64,000 nt of DNA. Source: Callorhinus ursinus (Eukaryota; Chordata; Mammalia; Carnivora; Otariidae). The DNA lies in NCBI RefSeq assembly GCF_003265705.1, contig NW_020312785.1, forward strand, positions 135,345,376 to 135,409,375. The letters are read 5' to 3'. A program made the translations under genes and the position numbers. The notes below the pieces were generated by a model. It did not search any database. It saw only the letters and a list, made by a program, of their open reading frames with translations, and was not told the origin of the DNA. Positions 23,597 through 40,039 of this stretch are shown piece by piece; within the stretch, counting starts at the first letter, position 1, and each line of letters starts with the position of its first letter.

Positions 23597-24611
23597 GCAA
23601 CTTGTTTACTTTTAAATCACTCCAAAGGAATGTATACCATGAAATTTCCCCTTGAGGCTTTCTGCTAGTTTGTATTTTTTTATGGCATACTAACATTTAT
23701 CTTTGACATTTGTCTTTAAAAAATATTTATTTATCAAGGCTCTGACATTTGCAAATGGTTCCTTATTTGCAACTAGGTCTGGCCTCTGTATGTGGGGCAC
23801 ATTTGGTTGGAGATTTTCAGAATTACTAAATAGACTTTGGAGTTCATCAGGGACTCCTCACTAGGGACACAGCTTGGTGACGTGGAAAGAACAGAGGCTT
23901 TGGGTCACTCAGACTTGGGGGAAACAAGCTCCCCTCTTTGCCCTTGTGTGATTTATCATAACTCTTGATTTCTCTTTCTTCCTTCCTCTCTCCTTCCCTC
24001 CCTGCTTCCCTTCTTTCTTCTTTCCTTCCACATTGCAAGAACTTTTCTTGCAGCATCAGTCATACCTCGAAAGGACCAATCGTAGTCCTTATATATTCAG
24101 ACAAGGAACTTAATTTCTTAACCCCTAAGATGGAATGAATACTTGAAGGGATGTTCTGAATATCAAATGAGATTACGTATTTGAAATTTCGGGCACATAA
24201 TAGGTGCTCCAAAATAAAGTTAGTTTTGTCTCCCCTTTCCTTTTCCTCCAAGAGCATCCAAAATAGTATACTTAGCCCAGGAGCAAGACATGGCCTCCAT
24301 AATTATTCTTCTGATTTCTCTCTTTTGAAAAAAAAACACCTCTTTTCATTCCAAAATAAAATGCAAATACAGAAAAGCACATAAAACAAATGTCCTGCTT
24401 AGTGAATGTTAACATTCTTGTAACCCCTGCCCAGGCCCAAAAAATATAACTTTGTCGGATATCCCGGAAATTCTTGCATGTTCCTCAACTCAATCATAAA
24501 GCCCTCCTTCCCTCCAAAGTTACCACTATTCTTCTTTTATAATTATCACTTCCTGTGTTTCCTTAAATGGCTTTATCATCCAAGTTTGCATCTGTAGATA
24601 CTAGCTTAGTC

Positions 24612-24644
24612 CTATTATTATTATTACTATTATTATTATTATTT
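24612..24644. repeat. (ATT)n microsatellite
   Basis: About ten ATT units with one interruption (actatt). Confidence 0.9.
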
Positions 24645-25524
24645 TGGTAATTTGATATACCTACAGTTTCTGTTAATCTACTGCCCTCCCCAGTTCCTTT
24701 TCTCCCCCTTATAGCACATTGTAACCCCTTCAACCTGTATGACTTTACAGTCTGGATTTTGCTGATTGCATTCATGGTTCAGTTGGCTGCATTTCTCTGT
24801 CCCCTCTATTGTTTGCAAATTGGCAGCTGAATCCCGAGGCTTCATCAGACTCAGTTTAGATCTCTTTGGCAAGTCTATAGGTTGGGTTATGCTCCTCCAT
24901 CGAGGGTAATGATGTCTGACTATCTCTTGTTTTGTGATATGAGTTGGCATGGATGCTTGCTGCCTAGATCCATTTAATTAATTAAGGGTTAAAAAAGAAT
25001 AATCTATTTCTATCAACTCATTTTCATTTATTAGCTGGAATAATTTAATAAAGAGATGTTTTCTTCAACTCTTTGGTTACCCAGTGCTGTGGTTGTGATG
25101 AAAATGTCAGGAGGCATGCTTGATGTTTCTCTTCATTTTCTAGTTTTCCATATAATGAGCTGACATCCTGTTATCCTCGGAAGTTGATAAATTTGTTTTT
25201 TAATCATTCTGATATCATAAGCTTAAACGTACTTAAATGGATCCCAGTGTGTTGCTTTTTTAAAATCTTCATTAAATTTCTAAGTTTCCTATCTTGGCCA
25301 GTGAGAATCTCATCAAGAAGACTCCTGGGTCTTCTTGTCATGACCTCAGTAGTCTTTGATCACTTCCTGTTTATGTGCTGTAACAAAATATTCCAAACTC
25401 ATTATTTCCAGCCCCAGACCTAGAATTGGCCAGTTTGCCAAGAGGCTCTGGTTTCTTCTATTGGAAGTGTTCTATTGATGAGGCATTTTTTTTTTTCTCA
25501 AGTGGAACCAAGAACCATAAGCAT

Positions 25525-25650
25525 TTTTAGGAAACTGAGTCCCAGTGAGGTTAAATGACTTGCCTCAGATTTTATGGTGATTAATTATAGAGATAGGAAT
25601 AGGATCTTAGTCTTCTGACTTCCAGTCTAGGGCTCCTTCCTTCATACCAC
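25525..25650 (-). mobile_element. MIR SINE relic, antisense
   Basis: 'ggaaactgagtcccagtgaggttaaatgacttgcctcagattttatggtg' then 'gacttccagtctagggctccttcc' is the antisense MIR order. Confidence 0.65.
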
Positions 25651-26623
25651 ATCCCAGGTACTCATGCTTACAGTTCCCACATGCTATATGCAAATTACAG
25701 GGAGAGTGGTGTGATATGAAGCATGCACTTACCAAGCAGAGGAGAGCCTGGCTCATCCATGGCATTTGGCCTTTGGAGGAGAGGGGGTCAGCTCTACAGA
25801 ATTATTCCTCATCAGATTGATTCATCAAATCTATTAATTCATCTGCTCAACAAATTTGACTTGTCTCCTTATTTATGTGCCAAGCTCTGAGTGATATGAT
25901 AGTGAACAAAAACCTATCTCTTTAACAACTACAATTCTACTTTGGCTGTGCCAGAGAAAATTGGCAGGAGAATTGATACTAGGGACAACTTTTATTTTGT
26001 TTCCTAAGTAAACTAAGTAAACGAGAATGTTGTAGAATCCACTGAGGCTCAATATCTTTCTCTATAAAACAGGGCTATTAACAGAACCTGACTTGGTTGT
26101 TGGAGAAATAAAGTGAGCTGATGCTTATAACGTGAATTGCCTAGTTCCATAAAGCACATTTTATGTTAGTTATCTTTATTACTGTTGGGATTTCAAAGGA
26201 GGGCTTCCCACCATTTTCCATTGCAGACCTCCCTTCATGCAGGACAGAAGGGACAGAAGCTCTGACAGAGTTCAGAGTTCTCTTCCCCCTGGGGGAAGAG
26301 AACACATCCTGCCAGGAGGATCTGTTATTGGCACCAGCTTCCTCCCTTAGTAACTTCCCAGAGACACAGCCGAATCTCAAAGTCTCTGCTCTAGGAAATC
26401 CTGGCAGAGACTGGAGCTCCAGTGCCTTCCCTCTGCCAAGGGTTCTTCGCTTTTTTTGTGCATGTGCCATGGACTTCTTGGAAGTCTGGTGAACCCTGTG
26501 GACCCCTTCTCAAAGGGATGTTTTTAAAGGCATAAAATAGAATACACGGGGTTTCAAAGACAATTACTGATATTGAAAAATACTTATCAAATATATTTAA
26601 AAATAAATTTGTGATGCTGTAAT

Positions 26624-26655
26624 ATGTGCTTCTGTAATCATGTGCTTCTGTAATC
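26624..26655 (+). repeat. Two perfect 16-bp tandem units
   Basis: atgtgcttctgtaatc occurs twice in direct succession at 26624-26639 and 26640-26655. Confidence 0.9.
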
Positions 26656-27944
26656 ATGCTTGAAATGATAGGATCTAGCATCAGATCGAAGATATTGAAA
26701 TGTCTAAGTGATGAGTATAGATGAGACACTGAGACATCTGCCACAAATGTAACATGGCATGAAAACACCTGTGGTTTCTAGTGGGGACAAAGTCATAGCT
26801 ACAGCTACGGATAGGAAATGTTAAATTTTAGCTAATGGTTGGAGAAAATAAAGAGACGTGATTTGTGCCCATTTACATTCACAGATCTACTGAATTCTAC
26901 CCATGGAGCTCAGGCTAGTAACTTTTGCTATTACACTGTAGAGCTTTACTTTCTATGAATCTTAGAGAAATTCTACTCTTCTTTGTAATCCTCCCCTCCC
27001 AGAACTGTGTCCCCCCCCACTATCCAAAGGGAGAGCGTTCCTACAAAACCTTTTGCAAGCCAAAAAGACGTAAAGCAAAGAAGCGATTACCATTAATTTA
27101 ATTGGGGAACATTTTTGAGCATTCCCAGAGCCCCCAAAATAACCACTTTTAGGCTCTTCTGATACTGTGGGACACATCTTGCTAACAGATGCCCAAAATA
27201 AATCGAGATAAAGCACACATGTTCACAGAGTTCAAAGCTATGGCGGCTGGATGCTGAGATGCCCAGTGCAGTTCTCAGGGAAGGAGCTGGGCGGGGCCAG
27301 TCTTGCCGCTGGGGTGTGTGCCGCCTCTATAACAGCTCGCTGCAAAACAGACAGACTGCCATTTTTTCTTCTTGCCTCCTTTCATCGAAGTGACAGTCCT
27401 CTTTGGATTTCTTGCCGTTAGCAAAAACAGGTACTAATATAAGTGTTTCATAAGAGCAAGTGGCTTAACAGGAACTTCTAACAAGTGAAGAATACCTGTG
27501 TCCGACTGGATGTCATGGAACGCGAGGGAGCATAATGTGAAGATCAAGTCTTGAACGCTAGTTACCTGACATCCAGGAAACCGTTTATGTAAAAATTCCA
27601 TGGTTCGGCAATTATATCTTGAGCATCCTATGTTGTAGGCCCTGGGATAGACTCTGACAAGAGAGATTTTAGGGTTCTTCCTCACGTAAGACTTTTCTTC
27701 CCAGGCAGGGAAAAGACACATATTTGCAGGGACACTACTCAACTGTGGTTCTTAGTTAGGAACCAAAGAGAATGGTCTGCACATCTAGAACATGCCCTTT
27801 GGGGTGCATTATCTAAGAATGGCCAGTGCCACTTGATTGATCGACAAGCCCCAATGAAGGCAACCAATTTAGCAAGTTGAGAGGTTTTATAAAGTCATTC
27901 TTAATTGGCTCTCACCGTTGTGAAGTGTAAAGACAACATAGCAT

Positions 27945-28185
27945 GGGATTAAGAGCAGGATTAATTGTCTGTCTCCAATCAGACAATTCATTTCAAATAT
28001 TAGCTTTGCTGTTACCGAAATGTCTGATCTTGGGAAATCATTTAATCCATCCAAACCTTAGCTTTCTCATCTGTGAAATGGGGCTTATAATCATTGTAAT
28101 ATCCACCTCATAGGGTTTTCCTCTCAATTAAATACAAATATTATATAAAACTGTTAGCGCATAGCCAGGCTCATACTAAGTATTT
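27945..28185 (+). mobile_element. MIR SINE relic
   Basis: Long MIR match: 'gcatgggattaagagcaggatt', 'gatcttgggaaatcatttaatccatccaaaccttagctttctcatctgtgaaatgggg', 'cacctcatagggttttcctctcaattaaat' and 'agccaggctcatactaagtatttga'. Confidence 0.8.
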
Positions 28186-28897
28186 GATTTCTGAGTTTTT
28201 GTGTATTTGGGGGTTGGCCAAAAGAAATGCCCCCTGCTAATCTCTGAGTAAAGGAGATGCTGGTTTGCACCTCTCCCTACGGCTGTTGGTTTTTCTAGTA
28301 GCAGCCCCGAGGGTTAATACTGCGAGAGGGTGTGGGTGGCTCCTGTTTAGATAAAACCACATCCCAAAGCTCCCTTTTAACCCAGTTTGCTATTGTTAGG
28401 GTTTTTCACCACCTCTTTGAAGTTTCAAGATTGACAGATGTTATTCAGTAATTCCCACCCCACCAAATTTTTACATGTAGGTTTTCAAAAAGAAATCACA
28501 GGAAATTTGAGGGGAAAGTAACGCTTTGGTTTCTGATATTGAACAGGGGGGGATTTCTAGAATCTTCTTCACACATAAATTTTGGGGGATTTCTGTGTTT
28601 GTCTTTCCCGCAGCCTGAAGAAGAATAGAAGTTAGCGAGGAAGACCCTTTTCATCTATGGCCAGGAATTACAAAATAAAATTATCAGCGATAAGTGAACA
28701 GTTCATTTGAACATTTTGCACTCTTTAACCCATTGAAGACACAGCCAAGTAATTATGCAATTAATATATTTTTTTTTATTTTCTAGTTGTGTTGTTGCCC
28801 CATGTGTGAAAGAGAAAATTCACAATTGGACCAAAGTGAAGTCTCCCCACACTCTGCTAATGCCTTAGAGGTTGTTAAAACAAATAACATCTATACG

Positions 28898-29098
28898 AGA
28901 GGGGCCAACAAACTTTGTCTATGAAGGACCAGGTAGTAAATATTTTAGGCTTTCTGGGCCAGATATTATCTCTGCTGCATGAACGTCTTAGTTTCTTTCT
29001 TTTTCTAAACAACTCTTTAAAACACAAACAAACATTTGTAGCGTGTGGGACTGCACAGAATAGTCCCTGTGGCCATGGCTTGCCAATCCTGCTGTAGA
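28898..29098 (+). mobile_element. hAT-type MER relic, related to 12625-12815
   Basis: 'ggggccaacaaactttgtctatgaaggaccaggtagtaaatattttaggctttctgggcc' followed by 'gccatggcttgccaatcctgctg' gives the same order as the element at 12.6 kb. Confidence 0.6.
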
Positions 29099-29498
29099 AC
29101 AGAAAAACATGTGAGGGTAAGTCATCATCCATTCAGCTTCTGTGACCAACATTTGCTGAGTACTGTAGGTACCCCATCCTAGGCCAGGCGCTGGGTATAG
29201 CGTGGTGATCGGTATGTGTAGATTTACCCTGGACAGTTCACTTTCTCTTGGGGAAAATAAGCAGTGTGGGAATCAAACTGATTTATGACTATAAGGCATC
29301 TTGTGTGGTTACAGACAAGTGGGTGCTTGAAGCAGACACATTCATGAGATACTTCAGATGATAGAGGCGCGGTTACTGGGAAGGAACATTGTTTCCTGCT
29401 GTGACAGCTCCTTCATCTGCCCCCTTAACCTTGCTCTCCGGGCTCGTACTTTGCTAAACGATGGGGACAGTCCGTACTTGTCTACACGAACTCTTTTT

Positions 29499-29698
29499 TT
29501 TTTTTTTTTAAGATTTTATTTATTTATTTGAGAGAGAGAGAGAATGAGAGATAGAGAGCACGAGAGGGAAGAGGGTCAGAGGGAGAAGCAGACTCCCCGC
29601 AGAGCAGGGAGCCCGATGTGGGACTCGATCCCGGGACTCCAGGATCATGACCTGAGCCGAAGGCAGTTGCCCAACCAACTGAGCCACCCAGGCGCCCA
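29499..29698 (-). mobile_element. CAN-SINE, antisense, with 15-bp TSD
   Basis: T-run, agattttatttatttattt, and end gagccacccaggcgccc. Duplication acacgaactcttttt at 29484-29498 and 29699-29713. Body nearly identical to 17837-18039. Confidence 0.95.
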
Positions 29699-31850
29699 AC
29701 ACGAACTCTTTTTACTTTTGCAGTTCCAGTGTCTTCTGTCATCGCCTCACCCGTTGTCACCACCCTCACCACCTGTCCTTTGTCCCATTCATGCCTCCCA
29801 ATGTGAGCAAGAATTTGGGTTTTCAAGAGTCAGTTACCATATTGTTTCCCCTTCCGTATTCTTTTTAATGCACTAGTAGATCTTTCCCCAAAATAGTGAC
29901 TGTTTTTCCTCTTGGTTGCTGAAGTTCAGATGTTTTGGGGTTACTTTTCCAGTTTTTCAGTGCCATCAAATAGACTTCAGAGCTAAGGTTTCCATCTAGA
30001 AGTATAGGCAGTAGAAGTTGGCGTTTCCACTTAGAAACTGACCTTAGGACCAGGCAGTACGTCATGTTAAACCTGAATACCCCCTCAAAATAAGAACCCA
30101 AATACCCCAAACTGGCACAGCACGAGCGTCATCTCTCACTGTGCTTTGTTAAGGGATGATATCAAATACGATCGAGGTAATGGGTTCTCTTCAAGAGGTT
30201 ATGGTTCTCCCCCTTGCACCTAGACTACATTCTTATTGCTGTATTCTCATCAAACACCTACAGTAGGTGAAAACTGCCAATTGAACAATTATAGATACTT
30301 TCTCTGACATGATGTCCACGTCCATGTCACCCACCCAACCCTTTTCCTCTCTGTTCCCTTGTGTGGACTTGGCAGTTTGGGAAAAGTGCTCTTCCTCAAA
30401 TAGATCGTATATTCGTAGTTTTTAATGTGACATTCCTTCTAGCCGTCATTGACCTTTTCCCATCTTCCATTGACCAACTAAAACATGGTCCTTGTCACTG
30501 TGGTTCCCTGTTTCTCTAAGCTCTTCTACATTCCGCCAGTGCGTATAGACTGCAGCACAAATTCAGCGCCTGTCCCAGATTGCCATATGTTACTATGCAT
30601 ATCCTGTGTACGTGTCCTACCCCTCTCCTTGGGCTATAATCCCTTTGATGGCAGGGCCATCCATACCATAGTAGGCACCCAGCAGTGCTACATTTAGTGA
30701 GGAAATCTAGCATCTGATCATGAGGACTGCTTGTTAATAGGTAACTGTGAGGGAAAATGAACGACATATAAAAGCAGTAGCATTCTGGCATTCTTGCCCA
30801 GTGGAGACAGGCTAACACGAAGCTCTTACTGAACCGTAACTGCCTTTCACTATCTCCTGCCGCTGACTGTTTCCATCCATGTTTTTCTTCCCAGAAGGAA
30901 AACTGTTTAACCAGAGCCAGCCGAGGCCAGCACATGAAGCAAAGTTTGACATACACGACATTATATGTGGTCAGATAGCTGGTGCTAATGACTCTCCTCC
31001 ATCACCCCACAGGGCCTGCTTCAGTGGGGTCCAAGTTAGAAAACTGCCTGCATTTCCTTCTTTTCACTCCTCTCACCTTTGTAGCAATATTCCCACTGTT
31101 GCTAGTAAGATTTCCTGTTCTACGAAACTACACACCACATGCACATTGAAAAGAGGAATATTGGGTGGATATAAGGTGACTGACTTCCAAAGACCCTTTT
31201 TCACAGACTCCTCTTCCCATCGCCTATGTTTAAGGGTGGCCTGGAGGTTGGTCAGAACAGGGCAAGCTGGAGTGTAGGAAAGAATAAAGACAATGGTAGG
31301 ACCGTGAGAGTGTCTTCATTTCTACCCAATACCATCTACGTAAGCTTTTTGGAGGCAGGAGCTACCATTCTTTCTTTATTCCCAGAGCCTCCTGTAATGC
31401 CTTGGTTTACACTCCGTGAATGCTTTGTCCATTTATCCAACACTTACTGAGGACCTGATGTGTGCTCAGCACTGTTTCTGGTGGTGAAGAAGAAAGACAT
31501 GGCCCCTGCCAGCGTGGAGTGGTCAATCCACTGAGGGTGGGGAAAGTAGGGAAAGGCAGATGTGAAACCCATAACTGGAGTCATAGTGATTTAATTCTAA
31601 TTGTGCCAAGTTGTCACATAGGAAAAATGTAGAATGTGATGAGAATATATAAAATAAAACACTTCCCCACATTTTCCTAGATCTCCTTTAGAGAGTGACA
31701 TTGAAGCTGAAGTTTGAGGGAAGAATAGGAGACCTTGAATAGGTGGCCAGCGGCAAGGAAGTCTGGACGGGTGCATCCATCCCTGGAATAAAAAGTCACA
31801 ATTTATTATCCACAAAAATTATGCAGATGTTAAAACTTCTAGATGCCTGA

Positions 31851-34559
<2,709 letters not shown>

Positions 34560-35274
34560 TGACGCGTCTTCAAAATGATGTTATGTTGTTTGCTTCAAGC
34601 ATAATTCCAGGGCTACAACAGAGTTAACTCCACAGTGAGAGCTGGCTGAGATCTGTTAGTACACAGCCATTCCAGAATGATTGGGAATTGTGCTAAATAA
34701 AAGCCTAGATTTTTAAGCTGAAAGCCATGTTCAGAGCATAAAGCTTTCTATCCCCCTTTTTGAAGTATGATTACTCTTCTCTTGACACATCTCGCCACAG
34801 ATATTTAAATATCTGGGAAGACTTGAACACCGATACAATTTATAGGAATGAGTTCTGTTTATCAAATGGAAAATATTGTTCAGGAAAATATCTGATTTTT
34901 GTTTGGTTTTCTATTTTAAGGTTTTTAAACCTTAAGAATTATAAGGTCCAGGTGGTGGATTTGGCTCAAAATTTATTTTTATGGAGATGACTTTCCTTTG
35001 TTGGGCAAAACAAGCAGAGTGATTTGATATATTTGTTAAGCTTTATAAAAATCTAGTAGAGAGGTTATTAAGGAATGCCACGGTATTCTTCAGGGACATA
35101 GGAGGGATGCCATTGTTTTAGACAGCATTGTCCCTGATTTCTGTGGACATGAGAATGGCTCAGGTCTACATTTTTACCCTTTTCCCATTCTTCTCCCTAG
35201 TTTCCATGACGGTCTTCACTCTTACCTTAGAAATTTATGCATCTCAGCTTGGTCCTGGCTGGCTGCTAAGTCAA

Positions 35275-36230
35275 GCCAGGCCAACTCCAGTTTTATTTTT
35301 AACTCTTTGTTTTGTAATATTTTTAGACTTACAGAACAGTTGCAAAAATAGTATAGGGAGTTCCCATATAGTCTTCGCCCAGCTTCCCCTACCATTAACA
35401 CCTTACCTAAACCACACAGCACAGCTATTGAAGACAGGTCATTCACATTGGCACAATACTCTTAATTAGCCCGTACTAGTTATTCATGTTTCCGGGTTCC
35501 CAGTAGTGTCCTTTTCTGGAGCAAAATCCAGTCCAGGATCCTATGTTCCAGTTAACGTCCGTGCCTCCTTAGTCTCCTTCAACTTGTGACAGTTCCTCAG
35601 TCTGTCTGTCTTTCATGACCTGGACACTCAGGAAGAAGTTATACTAGTTATTTCATAGACGGTCTCTCACTTTGGGTTTCTCTGATGTTTTCTCACGGTT
35701 AGATTGAGATCGTGCATTTGGGGCAAGTACTTCTTGCAATGCTTCAGCAATGATGCTCTGCCCTCCTTGGAGGCTCATGGAAGGGGAACAAGATGTCAGG
35801 GTGTCTGTTCAGTTTGGTCCCTGGGTTGGGGTGGTATCTGCCAGGTTTCTCCCCTGTAAAGATACTGCTTTTTCCATTTGTGATTAAAACATATCTTATA
35901 AGAAGATACCTTGGCCTGTTTCTAAAGATACTAAACACCTGTTTCATCAGGATACTAGACCTGTTTCTTATCATAACTTTACCTGCTGATTTTAGGATCC
36001 ATCAGTCATCCTTGTTGGCAACAATTGTTATTGTAATGTTTGCCTGTCAGCGATTTTCTGTTGTCTTATCCTTTCTACATGCGTTAGTAGGTCTTCTGCT
36101 GTAAGGGAGATCTGTCCTTTCTCTGACCACCCCCGGTATTTATTCTTTTCATTATGCATTTATATCAGTATGGAGCTGTGAATATTTATTTTCTTCTATG
36201 GGTATCCAATATCACCAATATTTATTTTGT
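35275..36230 (-). mobile_element. Old antisense L1 relic
   Basis: Reads 'agacttacagaacagttgcaaaaatagtatagggagttcccatata', 'cacattggcacaatactcttaatta', 'agtctccttcaacttgtgacagttcctcagtctgtctgtctttcatgacctggacac', 'tctgccaggtttctcccctgtaaagatact' and 'atttatatcagtatggagctgtgaatattt'. This is a well-known old L1 3' stretch in reverse. No reading frame is intact. Confidence 0.75.
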
Positions 36231-38504
36231 TGTTCAGATCGCCACAGCGTTGGTCACTGGAGCACACTACCCATGGGTAAAACATGGTGGATCTGGTTGG
36301 CACCACGCTGGCTCTGAATCTTCATCCTGTTTAGAACTTCCTTAGCTGACGCTCCAGGATGGGCCCAGGTCACCGCTTTCCCACTGGAAATCTTGCTGTC
36401 CCATCACCTATCTGCCTGGGTTCCTGCATGGGGATAGCACTTCCTGTCTGGCTGTCTTGCCCGACTTTCTTCCCCGACAGCACATCCAACACTAACTTGG
36501 TTTTTCCTTGTACAGTGAAATTTGTTTAACCAAGTTTCAGCCACTGAGAATAATTTTCTGCTTGAAAGCTTTGACAGTTCCAAAATGAATCCTTAGACCG
36601 GTATGAGTTGTGTAAGAGACGATGCTGTTGTCACTGTCAGAATAAATTTACCTAGATTTCGGTATCTTTTCTATCCTTTCAGACCCGTTATTCTATAAAC
36701 ATGAGCTGGAGATTGTTTCTCTGCTTTCCCTCTGTCAGTGCAGCCAGCTTATTAAGGCCCTATGTGAGATCCCTGCTTTCATTGTGATCGATGACTGAAA
36801 CCCTTTCCTGTTGATATTTGCTGAGTGTGGAAGAAGTCGGGCTAATGGGAAGAACTGAGTTCACCAACTTGTACAAGGTCTAAAAACGGATACAGTATAA
36901 ACAAGTTTTCCCAAGGAAGGAACCGGATCTCATTTGCTCAGCTGGTCTCAAAAAACCTTTCATAACCTCTAGGGTAAGAACAGACGGCTTTTGGGGGACC
37001 GGAAAGAGGCCATCCCAGTTCTCATTTTGTTTGATCTTAAGCCCACAGTCGTGTTTCTCCCATCTCTGCTCAGGCTGCAGAAACCCAAGCTATTTATCGG
37101 TGCTCACTTTGGCCCAACTGAAAGCCCTTCAGTTGTTTTAGTGTGTGAACTCACATGTATAAGCCCTTTCGTTAACCTTCTTTTGAAAGCATTGGTTTTT
37201 GGTTTAGGGTTTTTGGGGGTTGTGTTTTGTTGTGTTTTGTTTTTTGAGGGGGATGTATCTTAAAAACATCAAAGACAGATTCTTAGCCTAGTCTTAATTT
37301 CAGAGACTTTTCTTCTATATTTCGGGAATCCCCTGGAAACAACATAAATCCTGCAGATAAATGCCTTCCCTCCCAGCTGTTGTAGATACACAGGTAGAAG
37401 GACAGGTTTTGCCTTCAGGAAGTTTGTAGCCTTCTTTTTCTTTACTTTTTAAAAATGTGCACATGCAGACACATTTCTTACCTTACAAATAAAATGGGTA
37501 CTAATTCCTTCCAGTGGCCGTTAGGCTTTAATTTTGAAGATCTAAGAAAGAGGACGGGATATAAAAAAGCTTTCCTTGAGCTTAAACCTTCTTTTCTGTA
37601 ACCTGAAATACAATGTATGTAATTACTATTTTTCATGGACAGTCTCGTTTCAAAAACGGAAATGTGGAATCTGAAGCTTAACTTAGTCTGATGACTTGAA
37701 GACTTGAGATTTTATTTTGCAACATAGGTCAGCTAATACGCCATCTGGTTTTATTCTGAGTAGCAAAACATCGAACTGAACGCAGTAGGACACTAAGCGT
37801 CAGGGGACAGTCTTGCAGGGAATGAGAAACCCCAGCTTTCCTGCCTTTAAGTGACTCCATTCTGCTCTTGGGGTTGAGCCCAGACTCTTCACACGGACAC
37901 TAAACCTGACCCTCGCTCGCCTCTCTAGGCTCGTCTCCCGAAGCACAGTTGTTCCACGCTGCAGGTCTTCTGTGAATGTCGGGTCTCGACACTAGGCTTT
38001 GTCTCATGCCCTTACCTGGGACTGAAATAGACTTTTGAACAGGCAAGTGCAGTTCAGTTGTGACCGGTGCTGCCGGAAGGTAAGGCAGGGGCATGGGGCA
38101 CTTAAAGCCCCCGTCAGCTGAGGGCAGTGAGACAGTAGGGCTAAGCACAGAGGGTTAGGTCAGCTCTGGAAGGAAGGGGAAAACTCAGGAGTGTCCTCTT
38201 GAGTTCCTTCTTGATCAGCCTCTCCTCTGTGCAGAGTGGCTCAGGGGAACAGAGAAAGACAGAGCACTACACGGGAGAAGTCTCTTACCAGATGAGAAAA
38301 CGCAAACAGAGGATCATGGCACTCTTCTGAAGCCAACTGGTACAGCGCCATTCGCACCCAGGAGCTCAAGAGATGGGCTGTCATAATTGAGGAGGGTGGT
38401 CAAAAAGGAAGGGCCTCCTGGGGGACGCCCGTGTGATCATGAAGAGAGCCACAGAGGAAGAGTAACCACCATGACTACACACTTGCTTCACGGGTCCCCT
38501 CCTC

Positions 38505-38640
38505 CAGTCTGCCAAGGACCCTGAAGTGTAAGCATTGTTACTGGCTGCATTTTACAGATGGGAAAAACTGAGGTGTCCGGAGATGGGCAAGCTGTGCGGC
38601 CAGGAATGAGAGCCCTGCTGTCTGACTCTAGCCCCCTGGC
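38505..38640 (-). mobile_element. MIR SINE relic, antisense
   Basis: 'tgttactggctgcattttacagatgggaaaaactgaggtgtccggagatgggcaagctgtgcggccaggaatgagagccctgctgtctgactct' follows the antisense MIR order. Confidence 0.7.
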
Positions 38641-38989
38641 CCCAACCTTCCCAGGACGCAGCCGGCCTGACCAGTGAAGGACAGCTTCAGTAAAGGACGG
38701 CTTCCCTCACCACGATCATCATTATGGATCAGGCAGCCAGTGTGACTTGGTGCATCCTGGCCTTTAATTCCATGCCTTTCTGGAAGTAGCTGGCAAGACA
38801 GTCACACGCTTGAGGAATGTTCAGTGACGGCCTCACTCATGAAAGTCTCCAGGGATTGACATGGCTGTCTCCTCTGGGTGCATCTCTGTTAGCAGAATCG
38901 CAAAGCTGTTCATTTCTGAGCATGTTATGGGCTCAGCGCCCTAAAGTCTGAGATAACTTTCTTACCCTTTTTTCTCTGAAGATCTATTT

Positions 38990-39290
38990 ATCCATTCATT
39001 CCTTCCCTCAACAAATATTTATTGAGGACCAATGACATGGCAGGCATATTCAAAATGCTAGAGGCACAGTAGTGAAAAAATTGAAAGAAAAAAAAAGTCT
39101 CTGTCCTCAAGGGACAAGGAGTCTCTGAAAAGCTAATATTCTAGAAAGACAGGTAGTAAACAAATCGATATGTGATACAACACCAGGGGTGAGAGGAGGC
39201 CAATATGACGATTTTAGAAAGAAAAATAAAGAGTTAGGGACAGATTATGACAGAGGGGATCATTTCAGACACTTGGATCATCTGGAAGAA
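38990..39290 (-). mobile_element. L2-type LINE relic, antisense
   Basis: 'cattcattccttccctcaacaaatatttattgaggaccaatgacatggcaggcat', then 'tctctgtcctcaagggacaaggagtctctgaaaagctaatattctaga' and 'caggggtgagaggaggcc'. Typical antisense tail with cattcattc; exact family not certain. Confidence 0.55.
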
Positions 39291-39767
39291 TATGAAAGTC
39301 AAGAGAACAGGTCTCTCAGAGCTGTTGGAAGAAGGAGGTGATTGGTCTGTTACTGTCTTCTAAGGAAGGAGGAAAGTCCTGCAGTCGTCACTCAGCAAGG
39401 ACGGACGCAGAGACTGGCCCTGTCTTTACAAAGAAATCTCTGTCTGGCTTTCGGTTTGTTTGGTGTTCATGCAAGTGTTTGTGGTGTGTGGGGGGCGGAT
39501 GAAGGCGGGGAGCCTTTCAGGGCCCCCTTTGGCGAGCACAGCAGGCACAATATTCACATCATCCCCAGCCAAAACAGGCCCACAAGCAAACCGACTTTCA
39601 GATCCCTGGCCATTTAGGCCTTTGAATAGAAGCTAACACACAACCTCCCGCGGAGCAAGCGTTTAACAAGAGGAGAGACAGAGTCCCTGAGCATACTGTC
39701 AGCTTGCTACAGCCTTGTAGAACAGACAGAAAGTGCGCAGGAATCAAAACGAGAGGAAAGAGAGACA

Positions 39768-39802
39768 AAAACAACAACAACAATAACAACAACAACAACA
39801 AC
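39768..39802. repeat. (AAC)n microsatellite
   Basis: About eleven AAC/CAA units with one ATA interruption. Confidence 0.93.
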
Positions 39803-40039
39803 GAAGAGGGGTGGGGGAGAAGGGCTGAAGAGAGACGGGATGGAAGCGCTTCATTTTCCTGGTTTCAGGGGAGTAAAATCTGGAAGCAGCTATAAAACTC
39901 AGGGGTGCTGCTTTAGGGAAAACTGTCAACAGCGTTGCTGCTCTGTTAAGTTGGAACTGCATCAAAACAACAGCTGTGTCCCAGATGCTGACTTCCAGAG
40001 GAACAGCACTGGGTCCCAGAGACTTGCCCTCTGCAGGCG

